Positions 10,973 through 23,641 of a DNA stretch of 64,000 nucleotides are shown here, in pieces. The stretch spans positions 1,054,001 to 1,118,000 of the forward strand of contig JAXBDG010000017.1 of the NCBI GenBank assembly GCA_036320915.1, written 5' to 3'. Within the stretch, counting starts at the first letter, position 1. Each line of letters begins with the position of its first letter. The notes under the pieces are model-generated. The model was not told the DNA's origin. It was given only the letters and a program-made list of their open reading frames with translations, and searched no databases. Origin of the DNA: Linnemannia elongata (lineage: Eukaryota; Mortierellomycota; Mortierellomycetes; Mortierellales; Mortierellaceae). Both the position numbers and the translations under genes were made by a program.

Positions 10973-12009
10973 AATGAAGTTGAATAGTTAAAAGAGAAGG
11001 AGCCTCGGCCAGCCCACACTTCCCGTGCTGATATCCCCTCTCTGCAGTCTTGCTTTCAATTGCACACGGGTCTAGCACAGTCAATTGGCAGACACTGGCG
11101 CTAGTGTCTATGACTGTAACTCACGCGATCAAATTATTCACCCGTCATGTGACTATCCCAAGTAATAAAGTTTGTCAATTTGCGGTGCTGGTCGGGGATC
11201 AAAAGGGATAAAATGAAAAAGAGAGAAAAACAAGACAGGTTGACCTTCAGTTATCCATGCCATGATCGTCACTCAACAACCATTACTCTCCTTGACAACT
11301 GTTCCCTTTCTCGCGTCCCCAACAGTGAATAAACAAAGGCAGCGCGTCCTTTTTCATCTCTAATGTATCTAATGCAGACTAATGAGACAACCCAATAATA
11401 AGAAACGGCGTAGAGAGACACTATGCTGCTCTGCTCCTAAAACTATCCCGTGGTCCCTTGCCTGCAAGTAATAAATTGCATCTATTCTTTCTCACTCTCT
11501 TCACTCTCAACCATCACAGCACTAGGGCCAAATGAATATCTAAACCTTGTCCAAAGAAAATCGTCCTATCGTGTGCCTTACCAGAGTTTGGAAGGATCCC
11601 ATTCCCTTGGACCTTTGATGGGCAGGGTATCTATTTTTACAAAGCTTTATGCAAACCCAGGGATCCCGCATCTTCTCTGAGCCTCGCCTCCTTGCCTCAG
11701 AGCATCGCTTTCTCGACTTCTTCTACATGTATTATTATTATTCCTTCATGAAGGAAGTTTTCGAATCCGTTCGCATACCACACAGGTCTATCAGGCTGCC
11801 AGGCCAGGCACATACCACAAACAAATCAAGGACCTAGAATTCCTTTATATGTTGCAATCCTCGGTACCTTTTTCTGTTTTTCTTTTCTTTTTCTTTTTTT
11901 CTTCGAAACTCTACCCTTCCCCATTACACCTACAAGTTTTTACACAACACTTCCACTAAACCCTTTACCCTCCCCTTCACCACACGCACACACTACTACT
12001 ACCATCATC
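10973..12009. other. Intergenic promoter region (eS1 / wall protein)
   Basis: A divergent 1-kb spacer. A near-perfect 20-bp palindrome lies at ~11091-11110 upstream of eS1. From ~11870 the plus strand becomes T/C-rich and then a CACAC/CTACTAC leader leads into the ATG at 12010. No gene is visible. Confidence 0.6.
11091..11110. promoter_or_regulatory. 20-bp near-palindrome upstream of the eS1 gene
   Basis: AGACACTGGCGCTAGTGTCT reads the same on both strands except at one base pair of each half. It lies ~120 bp before the eS1 start codon, where a dimeric regulator could bind. Function is only inferred. Confidence 0.3.
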
Positions 12010-12643
12010 ATGAAGTTCATCGCCTCCGTCGCCATTGCTGCCACCGCCGTGGCTGCCGTCACTGCCCAGACCATTGCCATCAAGTATGTCACCTTTGATC
12101 CATCTCCTCTCTCAGTCCTTCAGCAAAGTCGATTCCCCATTCATATTCTACTTCATTCTCACCTTTCCTTTGCACTCTCACAATTCACACCTTCCTTATA
12201 ATAGCGATCCTAATGTTGGCACCACCTGGAAGGCCGGTGCCGATAACTACTTGCGTTGGTCCGGATCCTGCAAGACCTTGGGCCCCCTTTCCAAGAACGT
12301 CACCGTCTCACTCATGAAGGGACCTGCCGATCGTATTGGATTCGTCGCTAAGTTGGGAACTATTGATTGCTCGTCCGAGACCGCCGTCAACGCCATGTTG
12401 AAGATTGCTGCCGACCAGACCCCCGGCAAGTACTCCCTCGAGATCGGCACCAACCCCGTCTCATACTCGCCCATCTTTGATATCGTCAACCCTGCCGCCG
12501 TTGTCCCCAGCTCTGCTCCTCAGCCCGAGACCACCACCCCTGCTCAGCCACAGAAGGATACTAGCGGTGCTGGCGCCTTGGCCGCTGGCTCTATGGTCGC
12601 TGCTGCTGGTCTTGCTGTCGCTGCCCTTCAGTTCGTTCTCTAA
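12010..12643 (+). CDS. Small secreted Kre9/Knh1-like, probably GPI-anchored cell-wall protein
   Basis: Two exons (12010-12083, 12205-12643) give 170 aa. Residues 1-19 form a signal peptide (MKFIASVAIAATAVAAVTA), followed by an Ig-like Kre9/Knh1 N-terminal type domain: DPNVGTTWKAGADNYLRW, VTVSLMKG, TPGKYSLEIG, YSPIFDIVN. A Pro/Thr/Ser linker and a C-terminal hydrophobic stretch ending at the stop (GALAAGSMVAAAGLAVAALQ) fit a GPI-attachment signal with a small-residue omega site such as SGAG. It probably sits at the plasma membrane or wall. Strong C-ending codons and a long leader suggest high expression. No catalytic residues are expected in this family, and the exact ligand is unknown. Confidence 0.82.
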
Positions 12644-13567
12644 ATCCTGAAGGTTCAAAAAACCATAGCGCTTCATCTTTCACGACACACCATCAACCAC
12701 TCGACACTGCACATTAAACATCTTAAAAAAGACTCAATGTACGGAAAACCTCATGGAAATCTGACCAGAAGGAAGGCACCAAGAAAACTACCACAAAAGG
12801 AGAGGAGGCACGCTTATTTTTTATATTCTCCTCCAGAACCCCGGGAAACAATAGTAGCACGGGGTTTAGCTTGAGAGGCGAACACAAAAAAAAATCTGAC
12901 ACACGATGGGGTGCTGTGTATTGGCTCCCTCCTCCACTTTTTTTTACTCTTTTGTTGACTCCAAGAATAATCCTTTTGTTTACGAGATTTCCATACCTTC
13001 CATCCCCTATCCAACCTTGCTCTTCTTTTTTTTGTCCCATAATTTGCCCTTCTTCCGATGTACTTTTTTCTTTCCTTCGTAATAACCATGCTCTCAAATA
13101 AAGAAGAAAAAAAAGAAAAAAAAATACAATTAAAATAGCTATCTTGAGTTTTCTTGGATGCTCCTCCCCATTCAACCACCCCCTTCTCTCGAAGTTGAAC
13201 CACTAGATAGATCTTTTTGTTTCTGAGTATCATTGAAGGCACCATTATTCATCCTGCTTCCATCAACGTGGCTTTGTGCTGACTTTCCTTTGGGTTCAAG
13301 GGCGAACGTATGGGCTTCAGAGGGGACAAGGAGCTATACCCTCACTGATATCTGATCCTCTCCATCCCCTCCAACGTAACCCCCCACATATCTGATCCAT
13401 TATCTCTTTCTCACTCGCTCGCTCACAAACACAACCCAGTTGGTATCTGGGAACCAAATAAAAAATGCCCAGCTGAGATGTAGACACTGAGATTCAGTGA
13501 TGACCAGCTGAGCTAAACTCTCTCATTACCCATTCTGTTGCCTCTCCCACGATGTGAGGCTTCCGCC

Positions 13568-13600
<33 letters not shown>

Positions 13601-16600
13601 GGCTTAGGTACACAAATCATGGTACATCCATCATGATTCACGAGCCATGATCATGACGACGAAGCAAAGAATCTGGCTTGGAATAGACAGAACCCCTGAC
13701 CCTCTGGCCTGCATCCTGAAAGGACAGAGCTCGGCGACTGATGATGATGGGACAGCATGGAGCAAAGAGGGACAGGGGTCTGGGCTTACCCATGAGACTG
13801 CCGCGCATCATCGACCAATGAGATTAATTAAACTACCTGCACAATGGATATGTCAAAAGACACCCCGGACCCATGGTGCATGTATGCATTACACTTCTTT
13901 TGCTGAAGAAAAAAAAGGGGAATGCTTCTGGGCTACCCGTCTTTATAACCACACAGTGCCTGTACAACCCTTATTTGAAGAATGTGATACAAAGAATGGT
14001 ACCTCAAAAGAACTTGGGTGAAAATGAGTTGGTGGGTGGAGCCACCACAGGGGGTGATGAAATGAATAGGATATGCAACTTGGAGATTTCTTAGTTCGGA
14101 GTTGAATATAGCTCCAGTCCGGGATTTTTTATGCATTTGGTGCACTGCAACCGTCTGGCGGTAGTTGGTTGTTGAGGGTGATAAAGAACACACCCTATTC
14201 ATCGCTCTGGACTAAACCCTTGGAGATGATGACGAAGTTGAGACCTCAGAGGCATGTTTACATGCCTTGTTCGTTCCTGAATTATCTACCTGGCTTGAAA
14301 CATTCATCTACTCCACTACCGATGACTGAGTGACTGAAGAATATATTGCCTTGCCCACTATCAACGGGCGTGTGCATTTACTGTACACCTTTCTTTGCTA
14401 CCTCACAGCGAAAAGTCGATAGAAGCAACACCAATCGAGAAATGTACGGGCCGTTGAGCAAGAAAACGATCTCAATCGCGATTCATGCAACTCACATCTT
14501 CGATCGTTGTACATGCGTCGCCCTCTCCCCTTTCTATCCTGCTCTCACTTCGTGCTCGCACTACAAAAAAAAAAAAAAAAAAAAAAAAATGCCCGACACT
14601 CACTTTCCTTTTTCCCCCTCCACCCCCTTGGGTGTTTCAAACATAAAAAAGCCAGCAAGCAACCCACACCCCTTGCCTTTACCTCCGTTGGCCACCGTGC
14701 TCACTTGTATGGTTTCCTTTTTGTTTCCTTTGTTTTGTTTGTTGCCTTTAGTTCGTTGTCTTTCACACATTCTGCATAATGTAAAAGAGAAAATAGAAAA
14801 AGAATGCATAGCATGATCAGCACGGTTCCCTTTTTGCTTTACCCCTGGCCCCTGTCTTTGTCTTTGTTTGTTGATGCTCAAGTCGGAGATGAGGAGGGCG
14901 GTTTGCAACTTAAGAGTTGTTTATTTTATACACATGTTTCTCGTTTGGCTTTCATGAACCCAAATGAGCAAGTTGGAGCGTGCTGCGACTTAAAGAGTGG
15001 GCGAAGAAAGGAAGGATGGAGAAGAGGTGGACGGTCCATGTCAGTCTACTTTTCCGCACGCAAATGAGCTACGCCGGAGAAGAACTACTTTCACTGACCC
15101 CATAATAGGATTGGATGGTTAAAAAAACAAAGTGAGGGAAGGAAGGGGTGATGTGTTTTATTAACACGGGAGGGAAGGAGGGGCGGGAGAGATGAGCAAA
15201 ATAACAAAGTGAGCAGTACCGCACCGTGTGTATGCGGCATGCAATGGCGACTATCTGCCTGCCCCCGTCTGGTAACTAATATCAGCGAAATTTGGCAGAC
15301 AATTTAGGTGGATGGGACAGTGAGAAGAATGAGAACGAGAGTAAGAGGAGGTTTAATTATTCAAAACAGGATCGGTTAGGCTGGGATGAGATGGCTGCCT
15401 TGCTAACTGACACCAAAAAAAATAATATGAGCATTGAGGTTTTTTTTTTTTTCTTGCTTTGTTGTTGTCCCACTCCCAATGGCATATCGGATGGGTTCAA
15501 AATTCAAGTGCCCGTAACTCGATTGTCGTACGAATACTTGCCAAGAGCGGACAAGCAAGAAGTGGAGGGAAGGTGAAGAAGTAGAAGGAAGGGGGGGAAG
15601 GAAGTCAGATCTGATTCACAAGGAAAAGCCTGGAGATTGACGATATTATTTTTTCTTCACGAGAAAAACAAGGAAAAATAACGTTGAGAGGGTTAAATAA
15701 CTGTTGGGAATATTTTCGGCTGAGCTTGGCCGTGTGTTGATAGTCCTCTTTTGTGTTTCTTTGTTTGTTTGTGAACGTAGAAACGAGGGAGAAGGAAGAA
15801 AGGAAGTAGAATATCTTTAGCCATGGCTATTTTAGATGCGACTCTGGTGGATGAGGATGAACCAGGACATGTTCTCGGCCTCACTTTTGCTGACAGCAAG
15901 GCAACAAGGAAGAGAAGGCGTTTGCCTTTTTATCTTCAGTCCAGGAGAAACATATACGGACAATGGCATAAAAGAAGGCATTTAATGATATGTGATCAGA
16001 GACCATTGTTTTCTTTTTTTGCTTGTGCTTGTGAATGGAAACATTGTCATCAGCGAGCACCCTATCAGTCCCACCCATTCTGACAGGCCGACATCACTAA
16101 TGACTGATGATGGTCCCCTTTTTTGTCTCGCTCTTTTTGCTTATTTGTGTGCACTGGATATATATGTGTGTCCGTTGAGCATTTCAATCCCGTCGTTATT
16201 CCTTGTCGTTAGTTCGTTCATTCGTTATTTGTCCACCCTCTCTTGCTTTCATTTTCTTCTCTCTCTCTCTCTTCTCGTTTACCCTTTCCCTCTTTCCGCA
16301 CTCTCTCTCTCTCTCCCTCCTACATATTTCCCCCCTCATCCCTCTCTCTCCTACCATCGACCATCACTCACTCTCCTCCTTCTTTCTCTCTCCATCACTT
16401 TATACCCACTCCTCCCCCTTCCCTTCTGGATCATCACCTCCGTCCCCTCCACTCCACTCCTGCTGCTGCCATCCGTTGAGGTACTTGATCTCATCCTCAC
16501 CTACCCTCCAGCCTCACCCTACTCGCTCTTCACACTCACGCACTCTCGTATACATCCACAAGCATACACACACACACTTTCAAACTCATTCTCACACTTC

Positions 16601-17498
16601 CCACACGTACACCACAACCCACATCACTACAACTCATATGCGCTTGCACCTTCGCTCGCAGACCATATGTGCACCCTCCACTCTCAATTGCTCCGTATCT
16701 TTCACCTTCCCCCTCTTCCCCCACCTTTATTTTTCAACACCATCCACCTTGTTTTTTCTTCTCTGAGTGCTCCTCGAGTTGGTGCTTTTTCCTTCTTTAT
16801 GCTTGCTCTATGCTCACTTCCTTTTCCTTTGCTGCTCAACGAGGTTGTCGTTCTCCCGCACCCCCCAATTGAACACCACGGGGAACGAAAAACATCAAAC
16901 CATGTTGTCATTATTTAAACCCACTTCCTGTTCTTCGCCTCATTTTATCTACTTGGCCGGGACGTGAAAAGCGACTTTTTAGTTGAATATCCTTACATTG
17001 ATATGAATGGAGCCAGTGCGTGTGTATGAGTTCATATTTGTGTGGCACTTGCACTTGTTCCTCCCCTTGTTGTTCCCGCTTGAATCCTCTATCCCTCTTT
17101 TTCCTCTTTGTGCACTGGTTGTGCGCGATATTATTGTTTTTCCTTGTGTTTTCCGCTTGGTCCTGCTCCTACTCTTCTCCAACGCAAAACACCCTTTTGC
17201 CCTTTCTTTTCTTCTTGTTCCCTACTTCATTTGTCCTCCCCTTCCTCGCTTGTCCTCCCTAATTGCCCTCACCCATTTTCCCCTTTGTGCTCGTTTCAAA
17301 ACAACTAACAACAGAGCACGCTTTTCCTCCACTTTCGCTCCCTCTCACTCAATTTTTAACTCTCCCTAGCTTTGAATAACAAACATACTCACCTTACTGA
17401 AGCAGTCTCTCGCCTCCTCCTCCTCTTCCTGTTACCCTTCGCCATATCATTTTCAACACACAACCAGCTCGGCCACCCCACCATACCCACATAACGTT
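12644..17498. other. Long gene-poor spacer upstream of the G-beta gene
   Basis: 4.85 kb with no convincing protein or RNA gene. It contains a T run at ~13574-13600, an A run at ~14565-14589, purine-rich DNA at ~15120-15190 and ~15560-15600, and a strongly C/T-rich tract at ~16200-17480. Open frames of up to 308 codons in the last tract are low-complexity Ser/Leu/Pro/Phe strings produced by the pyrimidine bias. Confidence 0.6.
16200..17480 (+). promoter_or_regulatory. Pyrimidine-rich leader/promoter tract of the G-beta gene
   Basis: About 1.3 kb of plus strand dominated by CT, CTCT, CCTT and CACA runs, ending just before the G-beta ATG at 17499. Fungal promoters and leaders are often pyrimidine-rich on the sense strand, but this length is exceptional in the window. 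The transcription start cannot be fixed. Confidence 0.45.
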
Positions 17499-19361
17499 AT
17501 GAGTACCGACATTGCAGAGCGCATCGCCAACGCGCGCAGGGAGGCTGAATTCCTCAAGGAAAAGATCAGAGAGTCGAGGGCTGTCCTCAACGACGCGCAA
17601 TGTAAGTAGCGCACTAACTTGTGGATATGTGTGAACCATGAGCGACACCAGGACAAAAACACTCGAGAAAGAATGAATCCACAACATAAGTGAACTAACT
17701 CAATTGGACCCTTTTTTGACCTGTGTGTGTTCTACTATCAATCTATCTCTCAAATGTGGAATGGCGACACTTCATCATCTGGACAACAACGACTCGTCAT
17801 CTCCACAGTAAAACTAATGTCGCAGGAGTTGGCACCCTTGAACCGTCTCAACATTCGCATCCGTCGCGTACTCAAGGGCCATCTGGCCAAGATCTATTCC
17901 ATGCACTGGGCCTCGGATAAGCGGCACTTGGTGTCAGCCTCGCAGGACGGCAAGCTGATTGTCTGGGATGCTTATTCGACCAACAAGGTCTATGCCATCC
18001 CCCTGCGTTCGTCCTGGGTCATGACCTGCGCCTATGCGCCAACGGGCAATTTCGTCGCCTGCGGTGGTCTCGACAACATCTGTTCCATCTACAATCTCCG
18101 CACGAGGGAAGGATCAGTCAAGGTCGCCAGGGAATTGAGCGCTCATTCTGGATATCTCTCCTGCTGTCGCTTCCTCAACGACCGTCAAATCCTCACCTCC
18201 AGTGGAGACATGAGCTGTATGCTCTGGGATCTGGATGCCGGCGTCAAGTTGCAGGAGTTCAACGACCACACTGGAGACGTCATGAGGTAACGATGGAAAC
18301 TGAGAAAATGCTTTTGCTCGTATCCAGTTTGTATCACTACCGTTGTTGATATTCAGCTTGTGCAATTATCCGATTGCCCGTGCTCTCTTAATGACAAAAA
18401 AATCACCTTTCACCTTACTCACACCATACTTTCTCTCTCTCTCTCTCTCTCTCTCCTTCATTAATTGCAATTGGCCCCGTGCGTCGTCGTCGACTTTTAT
18501 TTTGGATACTACAACGAAAACATCTCACAGTTTGGCTCTCTCTCCTGACCAGCGACTCTTTGTCTCGGGAGCTTGCGATTCGACTACAAAAGTCTGGGAC
18601 CTCCGAACCAGTCGCTGTGTCCAGACCTTCACTGGCCACGAGTCCGATATCAACTCCGTCCAGTACGTATCCTTTGCAATTGGGCACTCAGGGGTGGTTC
18701 TTTTTGTTGACAGGACTCACAGGGACAGGACAAGGACACTTTGAAAAATTGGTCAAGCGCGAGATGGCGCAGCGAAAATGGGAAAGACGAGGACGTCGGT
18801 TGCGGAAACCCGAAAAAATAGAGGATGAAAAGGCGATATGCGCACTTTGTATCCATGTCACTAAATCTTCTTTTTATTCTTTTTGCTATGTTTGCTATGA
18901 AATAGGTTCTTCCCAAGTGGAGATGCATTTGCCACTGGATCTGACGACGCATCGTGCCGACTCTTTGACTTGCGCGCAGACCGGGAATTGAACATCTACA
19001 CTCACGACAGTATATTGTGCGGAGTCACCTCGGTCGCCTTCTCGATCTCGGGACGCCTCTTGTTTGCTGGATACGACGACTACAACTGTAACGTCTGGGA
19101 TGTCCTCAGAGCAGAACGTTGTGGTGTTTTGATGGGACACGAGAACCGTGTCAGTTGCTTGGGTGTTGCTAGTGATGGTATGGCCATGTGTACCGGAAGT
19201 TGGGATACTACCCTCAAGGTATGTTATGAAACTTTAGACTTTTGTTTGTTTTGTCGCTTTTTCCGGTTATCTTCATGCTTTTATGCTGTTTTTGAGTCAT
19301 GGTTTTTGAGACTAAAACTTGTTATCCTTTGATTTTGTTTTGTTGACAGGTCTGGTCGTAA
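17499..19361 (+). CDS. Heterotrimeric G-protein beta subunit
   Basis: Five exons (17499-17601, 17809-18286, 18531-18662, 18906-19218, 19350-19361) give 345 aa, the standard G-beta length. The N-terminal ~35 residues form the charged coiled coil that pairs with G-gamma. Seven WD40 blades follow; typical strings are [92 protein letters not shown] and [12 protein letters not shown] at the C-terminus. It signals downstream of GPCRs (pheromone, nutrient) at the plasma membrane. The last exon codes only VWS plus stop. Exon 2's acceptor (CACAG at 17804-17808) is the one that keeps phase. Confidence 0.96.
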
Positions 19362-20631
19362 ATACAACGACGCCCATGAGCAGGATAACAGTCAACACAC
19401 AACCATACACACCAAAGCAACAAACAACAAACAAAAATGCGCAAAAAAAATACAGTGGCCAGGAGCAAGCGCCGCTTGGAGTCAAAAAATATATCAACAA
19501 CAAAACAGCAAAAAACATTTACAAAAAAAACACATCTCACCCCCCAAATATACTTCTTATCTACCAGCGATAATATTATGTCTTCGTTTTCTTTAATACA
19601 TTCCCATCATATTCAAAAGCGAGACTGGTAAACTTGTGCTTTGTTTGTGCTCTTCTGCTCATTGGTTGCATGATGTCTTCGTACTTGGTGCGACACGACT
19701 GGCATGCTTGAACTGGGGTTCTTTGAAAAAAGAGGTTTTTTAGGTGCAAACAGGAACAAGGGTAAAAATGAGAAAAAGAAAAATGGTGTCAATCAGGTAC
19801 GTCATTCCAGATGTCCCTCAAAAAAAAAAAGGTTAATGGTTTCAGATATGACGGAACACCTTGCTTCGTCCAGTGTTTGAGCGAGTATAGGTTGTTTTTC
19901 GGAGGTAAGGACAATAGAACTATTTTTGAGGGGCGAGAAGAGAATACGATATGATATGGCAGTGTGTTTCAATTGCTTCTCTGGGTTTCTTGTCGCACCT
20001 GGGGCCGCTCTTCTGGATATTTCAGGGGTCTATCAAAGAGTTCTCTAATCCATTCAACTACCGAGCAGAAAAAAAAATCTATTGATTGAAGCGCAAACAG
20101 ACCTCCGTCGAGAATCAGGAATAACCAAATCCGCGATTGCGTTTTCTTTATAATCATTCGTTTAAAGGACGTGGTTAACAAATCGGGGTCTTTTCCTTTC
20201 TACTGGGACTTTTCTGGGGGATGGGAAGGACTTGGAATGTATTTACAACACCTAGCTCGATAGTACTTCGTCCTCCCGATAGCCGCGCGACATACAGATC
20301 TTCATATTTGTTACACTTGAGCGATCGATCTCGAGAGCGTAAGGGTTTTTGTTCTCCATTTACATTGCTTTTTCATTTTCTTGATGTGGCTCGATTCAGT
20401 TCCAAGGCTATATTTTTTTTCTTACATTTGACAAGCATAACACGAAGGTGGTCGATTTCGATTACACTAGGCGCTCTCGTCTTTCTTTTTTCATGTCACA
20501 GTGCACCACCTTGTCGCTCATTGATCCGGCATGGCCTCTCTGTATCTCCAGTATAACACTCGCGTGACAGTCCTGCCATAACTCTCCATATCCTCTGTAA
20601 AGGTTAACCGCCAAATGACAAATCGCGTTAG

Positions 20632-21240
20632 ATCGATGGTGGACTTCCCAACATAGGCGCAACAGGTTCGGCGTCATCTTCAGTACTCACGATCGCGGAT
20701 ATCAAAACCACGGCACTCTCATCATCAGTTGGGAGTCTAAGCAGTGCTTATGTCGTTCCCACAAGCGCAAAACGCCGTCTCGAACAAGCCTTCGATTCCA
20801 CAGGTATGCGTTACCCACTAACAGGTATTGGGCATAATACAGTCAGAAAGCCTACTTGGCTTCATCAGACTGTTGAAGAGCCATTGACGTGTACTATTGA
20901 GAAGCTGAGTCTTGGTTGCGCCGCGAAAATTTTGTCGAGTTTCGATGTCCTGCAATAATACGCATGCCCGATGCCAGATATGTGCGGCGCTAATTTCGAT
21001 CAATGTTAATGACATCTGCGTCAATTGCCATCAGTTGTTTGCAAACAGGGCAACCTGAGATTGCAAACAAGCAGCATGAGATTACAAGCGAACTTACCAC
21101 GCAGCATGGAGTACCGCCAACAACCGTTTACGGCCCAAATCCTTCAAATGCCTGACGAACCCTACGTGCCGCCGTCTTTTAACCGCGTGGTATTGGGCGG
21201 CAGGCAATTGCGCTTTTCATTCCACGGAGGTTCTTTGTAG
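20632..21240 (+). pseudogene. Degenerate coding stretch, unrecognised
   Basis: From ~20632 a frame without a start codon stays open for over 100 codons (includes SASSSVLTIADIKTTALSSS and VVPTSAKRRLEQAFDSTG) and then hits a stop at ~20957. At ~21050-21150 a second stretch (EIANKQHEITSELTTQHG, VPPTTVYGPNPSNA) looks coding but ends in a stop, while another frame stays open to 21240. The amino-acid composition is protein-like, but no domain is recognised. I read it as the remains of a spliced gene or repeat; an intact multi-exon gene is not excluded. Confidence 0.3.
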
Positions 21241-21701
21241 GAGGTCTCAGCTCCAACTTTGGCGAGTGACGAGCCATCACGAGCGGAATGAATTGAGCTA
21301 CATGTTCATTTGAACTCGCTCTCAGGAAGATCTCAGTTGCTGCGCGACAGTTGTCCGGCTCGTATGGAAATGTAATCCAACATTGACCAGGCGGTGCTGA
21401 TGACGCTGATCATGGAGCGATTGCCATCGATATGGGCCAAGTTTAGCGGAGGCGCTACGTCAGTCGAGATGGATGAATGGCCTGGTTTCCAAACTGTGAC
21501 GCTGGTGACGTTGGTTTAGAGGTGAGCAGATAAATCTACAATTTCAGTGCTTCAACTACTGGGCGCAGTATGAGAGTGCAGTAGCGGTGAATATGCAGCG
21601 ACGCCGTCTCATCTTCTTGCAATAAAAGGCGAAATGTGTGTTAGGTAGTGCTGTTGAGTAGATTGTCGCAAATATACGCCGCCATTCTTTTTATTACAGA
21701 G

Positions 21702-22034
21702 TAAATAGATCTCATGGCACTCTTTACTACTAAGTTCATTTAGAGGATTTTTCGGAATGATTCCAACTTCTACCATTGAGTTAGATGAAGACTCTGCCTC
21801 GGTAACCATTATAGGCGACGGGTCAAACCATCTGTCGGTGTCTAGGATCTCTCGCTGTATCCTTTTTATCTATTATACGCCTTTCGTCGCGGATAAGATG
21901 GAAGGAGAAGCATGTTCCCGTTGATCAAGTCTACTTGAGAATTTGAGTGGGCAAAAAATACTGGTAGCTGAATATAAGATGTTTTCCAGGTTTCAATACA
22001 ACATACCGCCTTCACTCCTTGACTGTAAGTCTTA
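21702..22034 (+). pseudogene. Degenerate coding stretch with one in-frame stop
   Basis: A frame containing MIPTSTIELDEDSASVTIIG and YTPFVADKMEGEACSR runs from just after a TAG near 21702 to a TGA at ~21925. The same frame then continues with SSLLENLSGQKILVAEYKMF until a TAA near 22034. A single stop inside an otherwise protein-like frame suggests decay. It may belong to the same former gene as the fragment at 20632. The function is unrecognised. Confidence 0.3.
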
Positions 22035-22372
22035 AGGACTGAGGATTTTTTTTGTTCGCTTGGGTATGAAAATAGCTTCATGAAGAGAGTCGATTCGCTA
22101 GTTGTGGAACAATGACACGTCCTTCTCATTTCACAGTCCACGCGGGTTTTTGATACGAGGCTGATAGGATTTGAGTTTGGAGATGCTCACCGCACATCAT
22201 CTCCTTTTTTTGTTTTTTTTTAACAAAGCATATCTCTTTGCACTCTCCGCACCTACTTTCATTCAAGGACGATATTTCTGGATGCTCACCTCTTTTTTTG
22301 TTTCTTGTCTCATGGTGGGTCTAAAGCTTGGTTGTTGATTGACTTTGTTTAGAACTGACAAGTGTTGATAAC

Positions 22373-22672
22373 ATGTACTTGGATACCTCTTGTTTTCCGC
22401 TCAATTGTACTGCATTCCCTTTCGCTGTCTTTTTATCCTATTATATGGACATTTTGACGACCAATTTCAGGGGTTTCCCATCAGTTTATCATTTCATACG
22501 CTTTCTTTTTCTCGACATGCCAAGATTCGTCGCCCAGCTCGTTACCGTATGTCACCGTTGAAAGCCTTAGAAACTAATGTAGCCAATAACGAATGGCCCA
22601 TATGGGTTCGCGCCTCCATTTTTTCAGAAAAAATATCACTGGACGACAGGGGATTGGGCTGTAGGTAATCGG
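22373..22672 (+). pseudogene. Possible coding remnant
   Basis: Two overlapping frames shift into each other around 22520-22560; the second contains RRPARYRMSPLKALETNVAN and EWPIWVRASIFSEKISLDD before a stop. The composition is protein-like and no family is recognised. Weak support. Confidence 0.2.
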
Positions 22673-23131
22673 GTCGCAATATATCGCGCCATTGTCAATG
22701 ATATTCTGTTTCAAAGGATTGCGTTTACTCATTTTGCTATTTTCCCAGAGTAACAAGTTGAGGGGGTCAAAAAAAAGGTGTCTTTGAACGCGTCTGCAGT
22801 TATTTTTTATTCATGTTGAGGATAGAATCCCACCATCAACTCTCCTGTGTTTTCAATCACTTTACACCTATCACAGTCAATGAAGATTCGATGCAGCGTG
22901 CTACCCTTTGAATCTCAATCTCTTTATTTTTTTCATATGCAGGATGTACTTCGGGTTTTGTGGAGAATCTTCTCCACGGGTGATCACTGGACTCAAGGAA
23001 AGCTCATGGCGATGAGTTGATTTAATTGACGCGTCGCTTACGCGTTCCTTCGTCTTTTTTTTTTTTTTTTTTTTTTTTTTCAGGGATGACAAAACTTCCT
23101 GCCTCTACTTTTGAGCTGTCATCAACCGGTG

Positions 23132-23641
23132 CTATGAAATATATGAACGTGCTCGTTCGGGTCCTTTTGTTAGTAATCTCAAATTGAGGATGTATGTTCG
23201 CGTGACTTGGCCTCTCTTTTCGGTACAAAGCGCATCTATCCATTCATCCACACCGCATCGGCCAGAGTTCTGAAAGAAAAAGAATGACCCAATTGAGCTC
23301 CTTCGGTGTGAATGCTGTGAGCCCAATCCTGAAGCCATCACAGTGGACCGACCGGTGCAAAATTGGTATCCCTGAAGGATAGATGGCTCCTTGGCTTGAA
23401 GTTCGTTGGGGTCCTCGGGCCGAAGGGAGAAGATATGTTTCTTGATCTCAGCGACGTTTGCCTTTTCGTCGTTGGGTAATAACCTCGGCATCAAATCCGA
23501 CAAAAAGCAATCTGTCAGGTATCCGGACTCCTTTTCCCCCAGTCATTCAGACGGACCATTCAGTGCAACAGGTTCTCGCAACCATTTCTCCTCATGCCGT
23601 GAATAGTGTTTTTTGACCAACTTGCCGATCATGTCAGGCAT
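23132..23641 (-). pseudogene. Unrecognised ORF interrupted by one TGA
   Basis: On the minus strand an ATG at 23641 opens MPDMIGKLVKKHYSRHEEKW and continues to a TGA at 23545-23543. The same frame then runs on for ~125 codons (DLMPRLLPNDEKANVAEIKK, FSLRPEDPNELQAKEPSILQ) to 23132. The TGA falls where a Trp codon (TGG) would read smoothly, so one point mutation could explain it. A sequencing error or a short intron are alternatives. The domain is unrecognised; a purine-tract acceptor (CACAAAG) lies just upstream of the ATG. Confidence 0.35.

Noticed and set aside
12814..13245. Overlapping minus-strand ORFs after the wall-protein gene
   Set aside because: Lys/Phe-rich translations of A/T-rich 3' DNA in more than one frame; no protein-like signal.
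15992..16918. 308-codon plus-strand ORF
   Set aside because: Low-complexity Ser/Leu/Pro/Phe translation of a CT-rich tract, open in several frames; no domain, lies in the G-beta leader.
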